Positions 12,040-23,799 of a DNA stretch of 64,000 nucleotides are shown piece after piece. The position numbers and the translations under genes were made by a program. Under the pieces are notes generated by a model. It saw only the letters and a program-made list of their open reading frames with translations, was not told the origin of the DNA and made no database searches. Origin of the DNA: Pratylenchus scribneri (Eukaryota > Nematoda > Chromadorea > Rhabditida > Pratylenchidae); assembly GCA_030063045.1 (NCBI GenBank), contig JAQSEB010000034.1, positions 372,001 through 436,000 on the forward strand, in the 5' to 3' direction. Position 1 is the stretch's first letter. Each line of letters opens with the position of its first letter.

Positions 12040-14639
12040 TTTTGTTGGCAAATTAGGGAATTAATAGGATTGGCATTTTCATTTTGATTTGGCTAAAATA
12101 ATTTAATTGGGCATAAAATGATTAATTCTTTCGAAAGACAAATATATATCGGTGGAGGGTACATCACAAGTTGGCCCTTTTATAATATAAGGACGAAATT
12201 TGAAGATATTAGTTACAAATTAAAGTGTGGACTTTAGGCTATTTAATAATATAAATTTTATTTAAAATGATTCAGAAATTGATGAAATATTCCCCAAAAA
12301 CCATTTAAAATGGCCTTTGTTATGGGATAGTCCAAATTATTAGTGGTTTTTTGGCCATATCTACATTAAATCTGAACCAAAAATAAATTTGATATATCAT
12401 TTAGATAAGCAAAAGTCTGCTCTTTGATTTGATTAAAAAATTTTCAAAATTGGTTCAGTCTACAAGATGGCCTGGAGACAAATTTGAAGGCTCTGTATTG
12501 TGAGGAGAGGACTTGATATGGATGGCCTAATTTTGCCATCATTTTCCATTTATGGCCTGCCTTTTCTTTGCGCAACATCTCCCCCATTCTTCCCTTCATC
12601 GCCCCTCGGCAATGACCCAATTTTAGAAGAGGGGAAATGTTGCCCGAAACTATTCACTAAAAATGGAAAGAAAAGGTGGTTGTTGGGGCACAATGGAAGG
12701 AGAAATGCTCATTGAATGGGGCAAATGGTGATGGAAGGCAAAATTGTAGAAAATAGGGGCAGATGGCCGTCGGAGGACATCGATGAAAAAAAAATTCAAT
12801 GGATTTGGATGGAAGGAAGGAAATGGGCGGTTGATGGATGGACGGACGCCCCCGGGCCGGAGGCGCATAAAATTGAGTCAAAAAGTCGCCTCACAATTTT
12901 GGTCGTCTTCCAAAAATTGAGTTGAGGTTGGGGGTAATGTGCGGCTGGCAGGAAAATGTGCATTCGCGCAGATTGAGGGAAAATTCACTGATGCGCGGGG
13001 GAGGGACTCAATCAACGATGGGAGAGGATTGGATTATGCGTGGGAAAAATAATAAATTGATCTCTGCAAAAATAAGAATGGAATATTTCGGATTTTATAA
13101 GTTAAATTTTAATTAAAAAATATTTTGTGAATAGTCAAATTCAATACCAGAATAAATTGGTCACTAAAATAGATGGCAATTTAAATATTTAAATTAAAGA
13201 AAGAAAGATGGCATAAATAATAATCGAAATTTTGGTCAAAATTGGCCAAGAAATGGGGAAGAAGGAGAAAGGCCGAAAAACGACGCATAAAATTGGCATA
13301 AAATTATTTTGAGAGGCAAATAGGAATGGCCAAATGCAATTTTAGATTGCCAATGGACGGGAAATGCGGCAATAAAAGCGCATTGGGGTCGGGGATCGGG
13401 GCCAATAACCCCAAAAATTTGTTGAAAAAATTGGCGAAAGGCCTTGACAAATTCATAATGGAAGGAAAGCAAACATTCATTCAATTCGTTTTCTGGGTTG
13501 ACGGACCCTCATCTCAACCTCGCGCACTTCACGCGGCCATCGACTTCATTTGAGACTCCAAAATTCCCACTAAAAGGTGCGCAAAAGAGTGGCCATGGCC
13601 ATCGGTCAATTTGAGGTGGAGGGGAAAACTGGAAAGAAAAAAGCTGCTGGAAAATTGGGAAACAAAAGAAAAATTGAAGAGGAAAAGTTCAAAAAGGCGG
13701 CAGCATCAAAATTAATTGAAAGGACAATTTAGATAAAAAAAAATCGACAAATGTTTTGATAATTTGAATTTATTTTTTAATTCGCAAATAATTATGTTAA
13801 AATGGTTTAGAAATTGATGAAATTATATCTAAAAGCCACTGAAAATTTGGATAATCACTAGTAAAAGGTCATTTAATATAGTTTTTTAGGCACAACTCCA
13901 TGAATTCTGAACTAATCTAAATAAAATTTAATATCATAGATAAAAGGAAACCAAAAGTCCAATCTTTAATTTGCTTCCAAAATCTTAAAAATAAGCTCAG
14001 TATTTGACGAATTTGTTTATATAAATATAAATGGCGATAAAATGAATTATATCGGTGGGAATTGATCAAGTCAAAACATTATCTATTTTCCCTATTTGCA
14101 AATTTTTAGGCCAAAAATGTATAAGCAAATCAAATGATAGTGATGCATAAAAGTGCATTTTTGCACAATTAAATCGCAAAAAAAAACAATTCAGTGTACT
14201 CTTTTGATGATGATATTCCCCTATAATAAATTGGATATCCAGTTCTGTGCGGATAAAATACATCTGCTTTTGGGTAAATTCTTCTTTTTACTTATTTGGG
14301 GCGCAGATTTTGTGGGAAATGGGGCAAATGTGAATGAATGAATTGGATGGGATTTGGGTGGGCTTTGATGAATCCATCATTGGGGATGGGACAATGGGTG
14401 ATTATTAGGGGGATTAGGGGATGATGGATATAAGCGGGAAATAAAAATTATATTTTTGGCGTGATTTTGGATGAAGTAGGAATTGGGATTCGGGTATTGG
14501 GGGATGCGATGATCAGTGGCAAAAGTTTGAAGAATGAATAATAGGAAATAGGAATGTGAAAAAAAGGAAATTGCATTTTTAATTGGATTAAAGGTAATGT
14601 TTTTGAATACTATTATTTAATTTGCCGAAAAAACAGTGA

Positions 14640-14846
14640 ATTTGCCGAAATCACTTCACGCTGAAAAATAAACTTTTTTGAGGCCTAACTTGGCCAAATT
14701 AGGCTTTTTTTAATTCTCTAACTTGTAAGGTTAAGTTCTAATCAAAATCTAACACAAACCTAATCCTTATAAAGCCTCAAACCCTTTTTCAAGTTATATG
14801 GCCTCAAAAAAGATTATTTTTCAACAGAAAAAGTTTGATGGTAAAT
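14640..14846. mobile_element. AACTTTTTTGAGGCC-type MITE, best copy
   Basis: Terminal inverted repeats are clear: CTGAAAAATAAACTTTTTT from about 14661 pairs with AAAAAAGATTATTTTTCAACAG ending near 14826, each followed inward by GAGGCC and AACTTGG. There is no coding capacity. Related copies lie at about 15620-15795, 19204-19437, 31786-32011, 32685-32893 and 44741-44928. Confidence 0.65.
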
Positions 14847-15619
14847 TAAATATTTCTCCATGTTTTGGCTTAAATATTTGGCCATAATATTTGATTGGCC
14901 ATCAGTACTGAATTGAATATATAAAAATGATAAATTAATTAATGGAAATTGAAAATGGCAACTCAATTTAGGATATTTCGTGCCTTGCCTTTCCCATTTT
15001 AATATGCGCATTCAACAAAGAATGGATGAAAGCCACAAAGGACAGCCTGAGGAGAAGGCTGATGAATGCAAATTCATCATAAAGAAAGAAGGGCAAAATG
15101 AAGAATGGAGCCAAAAGGCGCGCGAAGGGACACATTGGTGGAGTGAAAGGAGTGACCATTTTGAGGAGAAAAGGGCAAATGGCAATGAATAGGGGGCGAT
15201 GAATGAATGGATTCGATGCCGCCGATGTGCTGCGCAGTGGAAATGAACGACCATTTTGGGAGGGGATATATGGGGAGAAATATATGAATGAATGTGGAGG
15301 AGATTTATAAGGGAAAATCGGGCGAAAATGGACAGCCAACATAAAAGAAAATTGGGAAATTGGGGAAAAGGAACGGGGATATTCGGATAAACCAAATTGG
15401 TTTGGGCTAATATGTGCGCGGTAGCAAATCGAGAAAAGGAATATTTTGAAAAAACATGTTTAAGGAGATTTAATAGGCATAAACCGCGCATAGGGAAGCC
15501 AATTGGATTGCCAGGGGCGATTTTGATTCAGGGACATTTTAACAAAATCTTAACTTGGACCAATTATTTGCCATTTGATTTGAAGAAATGTATTAAAAAT
15601 CCAAAAAATTGAATGAATT

Positions 15620-15795
15620 TACGGTAAAAACTTTTCATTTCTAAAAATAATCCATATTTAAGACTGTATAACTTGGTCAAATCCAGCTCCTTAAGATTCT
15701 TAGCCTATCTAACCTTAACCTAAGCTTTAAACTCCATCCCATGGGGCTTAAACCTAATCCTCCGACACAAAAAATTTTCATTAAATAGTAAATAC
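15620..15795. mobile_element. Degraded AACTTTTTTGAGGCC-type MITE
   Basis: Begins ACGGTAAAAACTTTTCATTT with AAAAATAATCC and TATAACTTGG, has an interior of CCTTAACCTAAGC, and ends in CACAAAAAATTTTCATTAAAT. This is the same layout as the copy at 14640-14846 but more diverged. Confidence 0.45.
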
Positions 15796-17244
15796 AGTCA
15801 TTTTTTGGACTTATTATTTATCACCCGAGGGGGAAGGAAAAGAAATAAGAGAATGGACAATGGATGATTAGCATTAAAAATAAACACGAAAAAATTGGAT
15901 GATGGATTGGCGCAATGAATGGAATGGAATGAGAATGGTTTGCGGCTTTACGGGATTGGCGTTGGTGGGAATTGGGGAATGGGCGAAATATGTGAACGGG
16001 TTGAGGCGGAGGATTTGGGTGATCTGCACAAAAAACATGTTCTTTTTTGTGAATGGTGGTTTTGTTTGTTTGATTGGATTGGATTGAACAAAAGTGGGGC
16101 CGATCAGAGATAAATTATCAGGTTTTATTTGCTATCTTCAAATCAATCAAAAATAATAGAAAAATGCAAGGATCCATTAGAATTAGACTTGCATTTTTGT
16201 GTTATTCGAATTGTTCCTATGACTAATTTTTTGGCAACTTTTCTTCAACTCCTCCACTCCAACTAATCTTAATTTCAGCCAATCCCTCTTCAATCTAATC
16301 TAATGTCCGCGATAATTTGCCTATGCATCCCAAGAAAATGTGCACGCCACGGGACAAATGGATGAGGCCGAGCGTGTCCTGTCTTGCGCTTTATCCCACA
16401 CAATTCTTTCCCTTTTGCCCATTCCCTCCGGCAGAGCTCGAATCCATCTCCGAATATCCAATTATTTCACCCTCATCCATCCCGCGCCTGTCCATCCTCT
16501 TTGTCCGGCCAATTCTCAATCCATCCAATTCCAATCCCCCAAAGGGCTTTCCCCCACCTTCTATTTTCTTCCTTTTATGGTCATTTTCCATCCTTCTTTC
16601 CCAATTCGGTACAATTTTCCCCATTCTCGGGGGAAAATATAATTTTAGTCCTTTTATGGCCTTAATTTTCCCCGCTCGAATCCCAAATTCAGCTTTTTTT
16701 TTCTTCGCCATAATTTTCACTCTTCAGCCTTTCTTCGAATATCCCACCAAATTCACTGATTAATGGAAAAATATGGCTGGGAAACGGAATTTAGAAAGAG
16801 AATAAATTGGGAATATATTTTTGAGGGCATTTTGTCAGACTGAGGGGATATTGATTGAAGAGGATTCATTCATCGCGTTCGCCGGCGGGCAATATAAATG
16901 GGCAATTGGAATATTTTTGTAGAGGAAAATGACCTTGGCAATGGGCAGCCGAAAGCCGATTGAAGGGAACGATGAGGGACAGATGGGCGCAACCCATCCC
17001 CCAAAGGACTCAAAAATGGAAATAAATGAATGAAGCAATTGGAAGAAAGAAACAGTGCGAACGCGCATTTTATTCCCATATTCCATTTGAGAGGAACAAA
17101 AATAAATAAATTGGAAAATTTGTTTGGCGAAAATGGGATAAATAGCTACAATTTGGCATCGAATTAATGATAATGAATTTTATATTATTTTGAAATTAAA
17201 TTATTTATTCGATTTGCAATTTTTAAAATTATTTAAAATGCATT

Positions 17245-17400
17245 ATGGGGATTATAGTCTGAAGGCAAGGAAGATTTGATTGCCTCTTTCAATACCGTAT
17301 TCTCCTTTCCTCTCATCAGTAATAATCTGAAGGCAAGGAAGATTGGATTGCTTCTTCCAATACCGTATTCTCCTTTCCCTCCTCTCATTTATATAACCTG
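17245..17400. repeat. 72-bp imperfect tandem duplication
   Basis: Two adjacent copies start CTGAAGGCAAGGAAGATT at about 17261 and 17329, and both contain CCAATACCGTATTCTCCTTT or a close variant. A third partial copy (CCTGAAGGC) begins near 17397. No gene is associated. Confidence 0.8.
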
Positions 17401-19203
17401 AAGGCTACTCAATTTCAACAAGGGAATAGTTGGGTCCATTGAAAGGGAAAAAGTTTTCTAATAAAAAGAAGGTGATCCTTCATTTTAATTTTCATTGACA
17501 TTAAATATTTATTTATAGCCATAATTGACTTAAAAATCATAAGTAATTTATTTTCTTATTAAGGTGTTGATTTGATAAGCGAATAACAAATAATCGAGAA
17601 GAATATTTCATTTTTTTGCATTCATCTCCAAAAAATGCTCACATTTTAGCAAAAAAAAATTTGCAAAGAAGGCGATGAATAATAAACGTTCTTTTATTCG
17701 ATGGAAGCAGCAACATTTTTGGGGAATTTATTTGGACAAGACCCTCCTAACCCCTCAATTCTATGCTTGCTGTGTTGTCCTTGCGGATTTGGTGACCCCT
17801 TTTTGGGTTTTTGGGGGCCGAACAAATAAATAAAAGAATGGGCAAGCGGAAAAGGAGGAGGCTACGGAATTGTCAGGGATGTAAGGGATCGTCGGGCGGA
17901 ACTGTGTACTCCGGATTAATCCGGTCCAATTTTGAGCCTGGGAAAAGAATGAATGGGAGGAAATGTGAATTAACAAGAATTGGAATTAGGAAATGGATGG
18001 ATTTTTGGTGTTTTTGGGAAAAAATGTTTAGGGAGTGAAAGATGATTTTAAGTATTGTGAATTATCATTGCTCATAAAACTCCGATGAAGGAACAATTTA
18101 ATTTGGCTTAAAGTTTTATTATATAGCAGAAGGATGGTTAAAACTTAAAATACCAATTAATAGAAAATTTTTATTTAAAAAAAAATAAATTAAATAATAT
18201 AAATCTTTTTTATTCTTTTCGAATTTTTACTCCTTTTTTCCAGCTGACAGTTTTTATTAGACTAGGAAAAAGTCGGTTTTACGAAGGTACAAATATTAAA
18301 ATTCTTAACCCTAGTTTTATAAAATGTTCTTAAAAATGCTGAATAAAGGGAGGAAGGATGGGGCAAAAGTTGGTCCGGGAAAAAATGCCATAAATTTTCC
18401 AATAATTTGCTGCCACTCACTCACGGGAACGGCCCCACGGATATAGGGAAAAGAACATTTGGAAATTGGATGGTACCAGCCAGCCAGCCACTTTGGCCAG
18501 ATGGTCGACCAATTCGTTCGAAATGATGAACTTTTTTGAAGGGAGAGTTGTAGGAAAAAATGTGGCTGCTTTTTTTACATTTTTGCAGCATTTTAATTGG
18601 AAATTTTATTTTGAACTATTGGGGGGAGGGGGAATGTGGGTGTTCAAGAATTCAATGCGAGATTAATAAACAATTAAGTAAGCTAATAAACATCCGTGTA
18701 ATCAAATTTGAATAAACATTTTATGGCCAAATCCTCAAATTGACCAAATATCAATAAAATTGATTTTATTTAATTGTGGAATAATATTGATTCGGAAAAT
18801 TTGTTTTTATTGGTAAAAATTGTTTTTGTGGAAAGGTGGCAACTGGCAATTGGTGGTAGGTTGGAAACGGAAAGATGGGAAGGAATGTGGAGGCATTGGA
18901 TATTTGCATATTTTACAACACAAATTGGCCAACAAAGAATGGATAGGATGGAGGAAATGGGGTCAACACAAATGGGCAGCCTCCAAGGGGGACGTTATGA
19001 ATGGGAAGGATGAATTGGAAATTGGGCATGTTGAAAATAGGGACAAAAATGGAAGCAACGGAAATTGGATGATTGTAAATAATGAATGACCAGTAATAAT
19101 TGAGAGGATACATAACCAATTTAATAGGCAATTTATTTTTGAAATAGGGAGTTTAATTTCTGCCATGTGCCAACCGATGATATTAATTTCCTTAATGGAA
19201 AAT

Positions 19204-19437
19204 ATTGAATTTGCAGAAAACTTTATTGTCGAAAAATAGTCTATTTTTCAAAGCCATATAACTTTGCAGTAACAAAGTTTGGGGCTTAGGGTTAGTTTTA
19301 GGATTAGATTAAGATTAGGGCTTATAGCTCTTGAGTCTTGAAGTATAGAATTCGCAATGAAAGTGCTTTGGCCAAATTATATTGTCTCAAAAAGAAATTT
19401 TTTCGACACAAAAAGTTTTCGGCAAATTTAATATTTT
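19204..19437. mobile_element. AACTTTTTTGAGGCC-type MITE copy
   Basis: The left end TTGCAGAAAACTTTATTGTC pairs with the right end GACACAAAAAGTTTTCGGCAA. The inner blocks CATATAACTTTG and CAAATTATATTG are also inverted. The interior shares GGGCTTAGGG-like sequence with the copy near 44741. Confidence 0.6.
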
Positions 19438-20763
19438 ATTCCAAATTAAATACTAACATCCATAAATGATTGCACCCTATTATTAATATTAATATTAATA
19501 TCATTTAAAATGTAAATTAAAAATGACTAAAACTGGGGACATGGATGAATTGTTTCCGCATGGAATAGCAGATGTGCAATGAATGTGTTTGCTGATTATT
19601 ATTATTCAGAGGAATATATAATATTTGCTGATTGGCTAATAACAAAATGGGAAAATGATGAACATGGGAAAAAATCAGTCACTCATCATCATCATCATAA
19701 GTTGCTACTCATTTTCGGCTAATTTTCCCATTTTCCCCTCAACTCAAGCGGAAAAACAACGGCAAAAAAGAGAGAGGATCGGCGGCGCTTCAAAGGAGGG
19801 AAATGTGAAGGGCAAACGGCAGAGAATAGAGCAAAATAGAAAAGTAAAAGGTGAAGTCGGCTGGCAGCAAAAGGCCCCGGTGGAAGAAGGCTTTGATGAT
19901 GCGTGGGGGCTTCTTTTTGATGATCCGCGCATTTCCGGTTCCTTCCAATTTTCCCGTACCACCGTTCACTTTTCCTTCCACTTCAACGACCTCTCTTCCA
20001 CTTCCTACTTTTTGCCATTGATATATTCTACTTGTTGGAATACTCCATCCATCCAGTCGTCTTTTTGTATGCTTTTGGCCTCTTATATTAATGAGGGGTA
20101 TACTGGCTGTCACTTTCTTTCGATCATTGACAAAATTGTTTACTTTTTTTGCCAGATTATCCTCTTTAATTCCAATGCCAATATTCAGAGGACAGATTTG
20201 ATATGCATATGCACCAAAAATGGTAAAAAAAATATAAAAATTTTTTTTATATTTTTGAAATTTTTTTTGTCAAATGAAAAAATATACAAAAAAAAAAAAA
20301 ATGCAAAATTAAGTTATTCTAAAAATTCCAAATATCATAAAACATTATTTTTATACCCAAAAGCTAATATAAAAATAGACTAAAATATGAATTTTCATAT
20401 AAATAAATCGTCTACCTCCCAATATTGGTGCCTTCGATTTATTTAATTTTATATTTGTTTGAGAAATTGTCTCGTAAATCGCAATCATACCAATGAAGAA
20501 TCACGTGAAAATTCCAACTGTGGAAAATAGTTTTTCAATCATCTATAATGACCATAGACCATACTGAGATTTGAAGTGGAAGAATTGTTCACCAAATTGG
20601 TCACCAGTGTTAGATTGGCTGATAAAAATAATTGTTTATTTTGGTATAGAGATTCACCACTGGCGGCGTCAGTGTTGTTTTCGTCATCTTTCACTTTTAT
20701 TATTATCTTTGGTAAATTCCTAAATAACTTCTAATTAAATCTTTCATAATTAAAAATCTGAAA

Positions 20764-21717
20764 ATGAGCTATCCAGTTGCATTTGAGCAACCTCCAAAAT
20801 CGGAAACCGATGAGAATGTTCAACAAAATTTGGTCAATAATTTGCATTTGGATATTGAGGCACAAAAAGATGAACATGTTCAGGTTAGCATAAAAAATTT
20901 CGCAAATTAATTATGGGATAGGTAGCAAATATTTTAAACTCATTTTCAATTATTTTTATTTCTTGATAATAATTTTAATTAATTTTTATCTAAATTTTGT
21001 TTAAAAAATCAATTATTTTCTAATTTATGAATTTTCTATTCTACCATTTAGGCTACCATACAACAGCCGGAGGGTAAAATAATTCCAAAAGAAGAAAAGA
21101 ATCGCCCGTTGGAAAATGCCGAAATAGAGAAGAAGAATTTGGCAAAGAAAGAACCCAAAAATCCGTGTCAAAAAGGCAGAAGTGATGCATTTCCATTGGC
21201 CAAGGAAGATGCCGATTCAGAGCAGATTCAATGCCATGCTTGCGGGCAAGTTTTTTTACAGTCTCTTCATTTAATAAATCGAATTTTGTTCTACCTCAAA
21301 TAATGTAAAAAATTTTTTATAAATTTTTAAAATTGGAATTATATTTTTTGAAAATTTTGAAATTTGTAAAATTGACCTATAATTTTTTGAAAATTTTGAA
21401 ATTTGTAAAATTGACCAATAATTTTTTGAAAATTTTGAAATTTGTAAAATTGACCTATAATTTTTTGAAAATTTTGAAATTTGTAAAATTGACCTATAAT
21501 TTTTTGAAAATTTTGAAATTTGTAAAATTGACCTATAATTTTTTGAAAATTTTGAAATTTGTAAAATTGACCTATAATTTTTTGAAAATTTTGAAATTTA
21601 TTATAATTAAATTTTCTTCAAATTAAAATTAAATATGCCAACTATTATTTTTTCAGGCATACAAAATGCAAATGGTGCGAGGAAAGTATTGATAATGTGA
21701 AAGGGGATGACGGATGA
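20764..21717 (+). CDS. Small acidic/lysine-rich protein with a CxxC...CxxC zinc motif (124 aa)
   Basis: Three exons: 20764-20883, 21052-21245 and 21657-21717 (375 bp). Residues 1-~95 are hydrophilic and rich in E, K and Q. The C-terminus carries CHACGHTKCKWCEES, a compact pair of CxxC motifs likely to bind one zinc. The motif is complete only if intron 2 uses the GC donor GG|gcaagt (21246). The nearby GT donor at 21249 would instead give a short tail ending AYKMQMVRGKY and break the motif. Intron 2 also contains a 39-bp minisatellite. The family is not recognised, and a protein- or nucleic-acid-binding role is only a guess. Confidence 0.6.
21337..21600. repeat. Minisatellite E, about 39-bp unit
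   Basis: About seven near-identical tandem copies of TATAATTTTTTGAAAATTTT followed by GAAATTTGTAAAATTGACC. The array lies in intron 2 of the zinc-motif gene, beginning about 90 bp after the GC donor. Low divergence implies recent expansion. Confidence 0.95.
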
Positions 21718-22658
21718 TGAGGAAGAAAAATGAAAAAAGTTTCTTCGAATTTTTTGATTATTAATCTATTTTTTTTCTTATTTTTCTCTGTGATAATTAT
21801 TATAGCAAATTATGGCCATATTTTCATTTCCATATTAAATCAATGGCGGTAAAATTTAAAATATTCTATTTAATAAAATTTAATTTAAATTTTTCATCAA
21901 AATTTTTGAAAAATTCGTTCAAATTATTTTATTTCATTTCCTCTTTCTTTTTATTTTTATTATCCCCAATGAGGTCACAATTAAAAGGTCAAAATCTGGA
22001 CCGAAATGACGTGGCCACCCAGGTTTTTGTTTGCGAAAATCAGTCAGTTTCCCTCTTGAAATGTTGAAAAATTGAATTCATTCCCTATAATTCTGTCCGG
22101 ACTATTTACCCCCTGACCTCATTTACTTTTGTTCTTATTCGGTACGTTTTAGCTGAAGAGCAAATATTCCTTTGGAATTGGAACACATTCAGACCGAACA
22201 TAATGGCCCCTTATCCTTGAATTTTTGACCTTTGTTCAAATTCAAAATTAATCCAATTTAAATGAGTGAAGAAAGGAAGACTCATGACCAATTTTATTTG
22301 GAGAAAATATTTAAGAATAAAGAAAATTAGCTATACTTGAAATCAAAACAATTTATTGAATTTGGAACAGAATCGAATATGGCCCCCAAGGACGAATTCA
22401 ACAAACATTTGTCCAAAATTAGCCACAATTTTTACAATTTTTATAAAAATCTGAAAATTTTAAGACCTCCAAAATTCAAACAAATATTTTATTTTTGTCC
22501 TTCGACCATCCGTCCACTTCACTGTCCTCGCCAATTCGACCCCTTTCCACCCTCATTAAATGCATCATTCCCGTTTTATTGCCCTCCACTCTCGACTTTC
22601 ACCATCATCATTTTTACTTCAATTCCTTTCGATTTTATTGCTCCTGAATTGTCCACCA
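21718..22658. other. Intergenic, no gene recognised
   Basis: Spacer between two plus-strand genes. Open frames at 21843-22067 and 22337-22666 have no recognisable domains. The second overlaps the start region of the downstream gene and is probably its 5' UTR or promoter. The composition is AT-rich with pyrimidine tracts near 22500-22640. Confidence 0.5.
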
Positions 22659-23419
22659 ATGGCTAATGGTAATTTATTTGTAATTTTATAAACGAAAAAT
22701 ATATTAATAGGAATTTAGCCAATTTTTATTAAATAATTTTGCCAATTTTCAGCAAAACCAACTACTGTAATCGCTCCGCCTAAACCGGAAGATGCCGTTC
22801 AAGCTGTTTTGTCAGAAATTATTCCGCAAGGCAACAACAATGTCAGTTCCCATGTGTTAGACATTGCATTGGGGCAACCGGCAGAGGGAGTGGAATGTAC
22901 CGCATACAAATGGGTCGATAATGAAAGGGATGGAAATGGCGGCCATTGGACGGTTTGGGGCAAAACGTAAGAAAATGAGAGTGGTTTATGGGAAATTAAG
23001 GAACAAATTCGGATAGGGAATTAAACAGTTAGATTTGTATTAATTTGCCATTAATTAATTAAAATAGTTGCCTATAAGACCCTTTTCTTTAGGACAACAG
23101 ATGCCCGTGGCCGAATCCCAAATGTGCATCCGGGTGAGGCTTTGACCGCTGGGCAATTCAAATTGCATTTTCATACAAAGAAATATTTCGAAGAACAAAA
23201 TCGACAAACATTCTACCCGTATATTGAGGTGAATGGGATTTTTGTTCATAATCAAAAGGAAATGGGGTTTAAAAATTTTTCAAAATTTCAGCCTCTTTTC
23301 TTTCTATTTTGATTAATTTTTTTGCACAGGTTGTTTTCCAAATCGATGAACCCAATGTTCATTATCATGTGCCAATTACGCTTAGCAATTTTGGCTATTC
23401 AACTTACAAAGGGCAATGA
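22659..23419 (+). CDS. 5-hydroxyisourate hydrolase, transthyretin-related (149 aa)
   Basis: Hydrolyses 5-hydroxyisourate to OHCU, the step after urate oxidase in purine breakdown. Four exons: 22659-22668, 22753-22966, 23093-23228 and 23330-23419 (450 bp, all phases close). Exon 1 is only 10 bp (ATG GCT AAT G). The family signature is clear: SSHVLDIALGQPA (His37), TTTDARGRI (Arg80) and NVHYHVPITLS (His133). These are the His/Arg/His that line the active site in HIU hydrolases. The C-terminal tetrapeptide is YKGQ, where the family normally ends YRGS, so the terminal Ser is absent. No signal peptide or obvious peroxisomal signal is seen. It lies 380 bp upstream of glf-1 on the same strand. The call is firm. 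Catalytic activity is likely but not certain because of the altered tail. Confidence 0.93.
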
Positions 23420-23799
23420 ATGAAAGTTACATCTATGGACAGCAACAAAGCAGAAATTAATGAAATTTTTAATTTATTTTATATTCATTTTCCTATTCTG
23501 CTGTATAAAATTGATTTTGATTAAAAATGAAAAAAATTCAATAATCAAATCGCCGATAAACAATTAAATTAAATTGTAAATTATATTTAATAACAATAGC
23601 ATACAAATTTGGAATACGTTTATATTATTATATGCCCTTATGAATAATCCTACTAATAATAAATAATCCTATAAATTGGGTAAGGGATTTGATCGATGGG
23701 AATAAATGATGACCTTGTTTTAATCGATTATAAACCACTCTCCGCGCAATGGTTTACCTCCATTATTGTTAAATTAGGACGGTTATTAATATAAAATAA
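23420..23799. other. 380-bp spacer, no gene
   Basis: AT-rich gap between two co-directional genes. It must contain the 3' end of the hydrolase gene and the 5' flank of glf-1. Nothing else was recognised. Confidence 0.5.

Larger units (their letters stand above)
12040..20763. other. 8.7-kb gene-poor interval with purine/pyrimidine-skewed islands
   Basis: Divergent spacer between the ABTB2-like start (12039, -) and the zinc-motif gene start (20764, +). Somewhat GC-richer islands (about 12480-13070, 13200-13720, 14270-14530, 14980-15390, 15830-16110, 16240-17090, 17640-18030, 18340-18650, 18790-19090, 19540-20200) alternate with very AT-rich DNA. Several islands are strongly skewed to purines on one strand. 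Open frames exist, the largest being 19655-20383, but they are low-complexity, match nothing I recognise and do not chain through splice sites. Three MITE-like elements and one tandem duplication are annotated separately. It may hold regulatory DNA, non-coding transcripts or a gene I could not see. Confidence 0.45.

Noticed and set aside
15012..15491. 159-codon minus-strand frame
   Set aside because: Complement of a purine-skewed island, rich in Phe/Ser/Leu/His from composition alone. No domain or splice support.
16317..16763. 148-codon Pro/Phe/Ser-rich frame
   Set aside because: Pyrimidine-rich DNA makes such frames open on several phases, and three overlapping frames here are equally long. 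No codon-level signal favours one.
19655..20383. 242-codon plus-strand frame
   Set aside because: It changes from a charged N-terminal part to low-complexity Phe/Lys/Asn runs, matches nothing recognised and has no splice-linked partner. It probably arises by chance in a skewed island.
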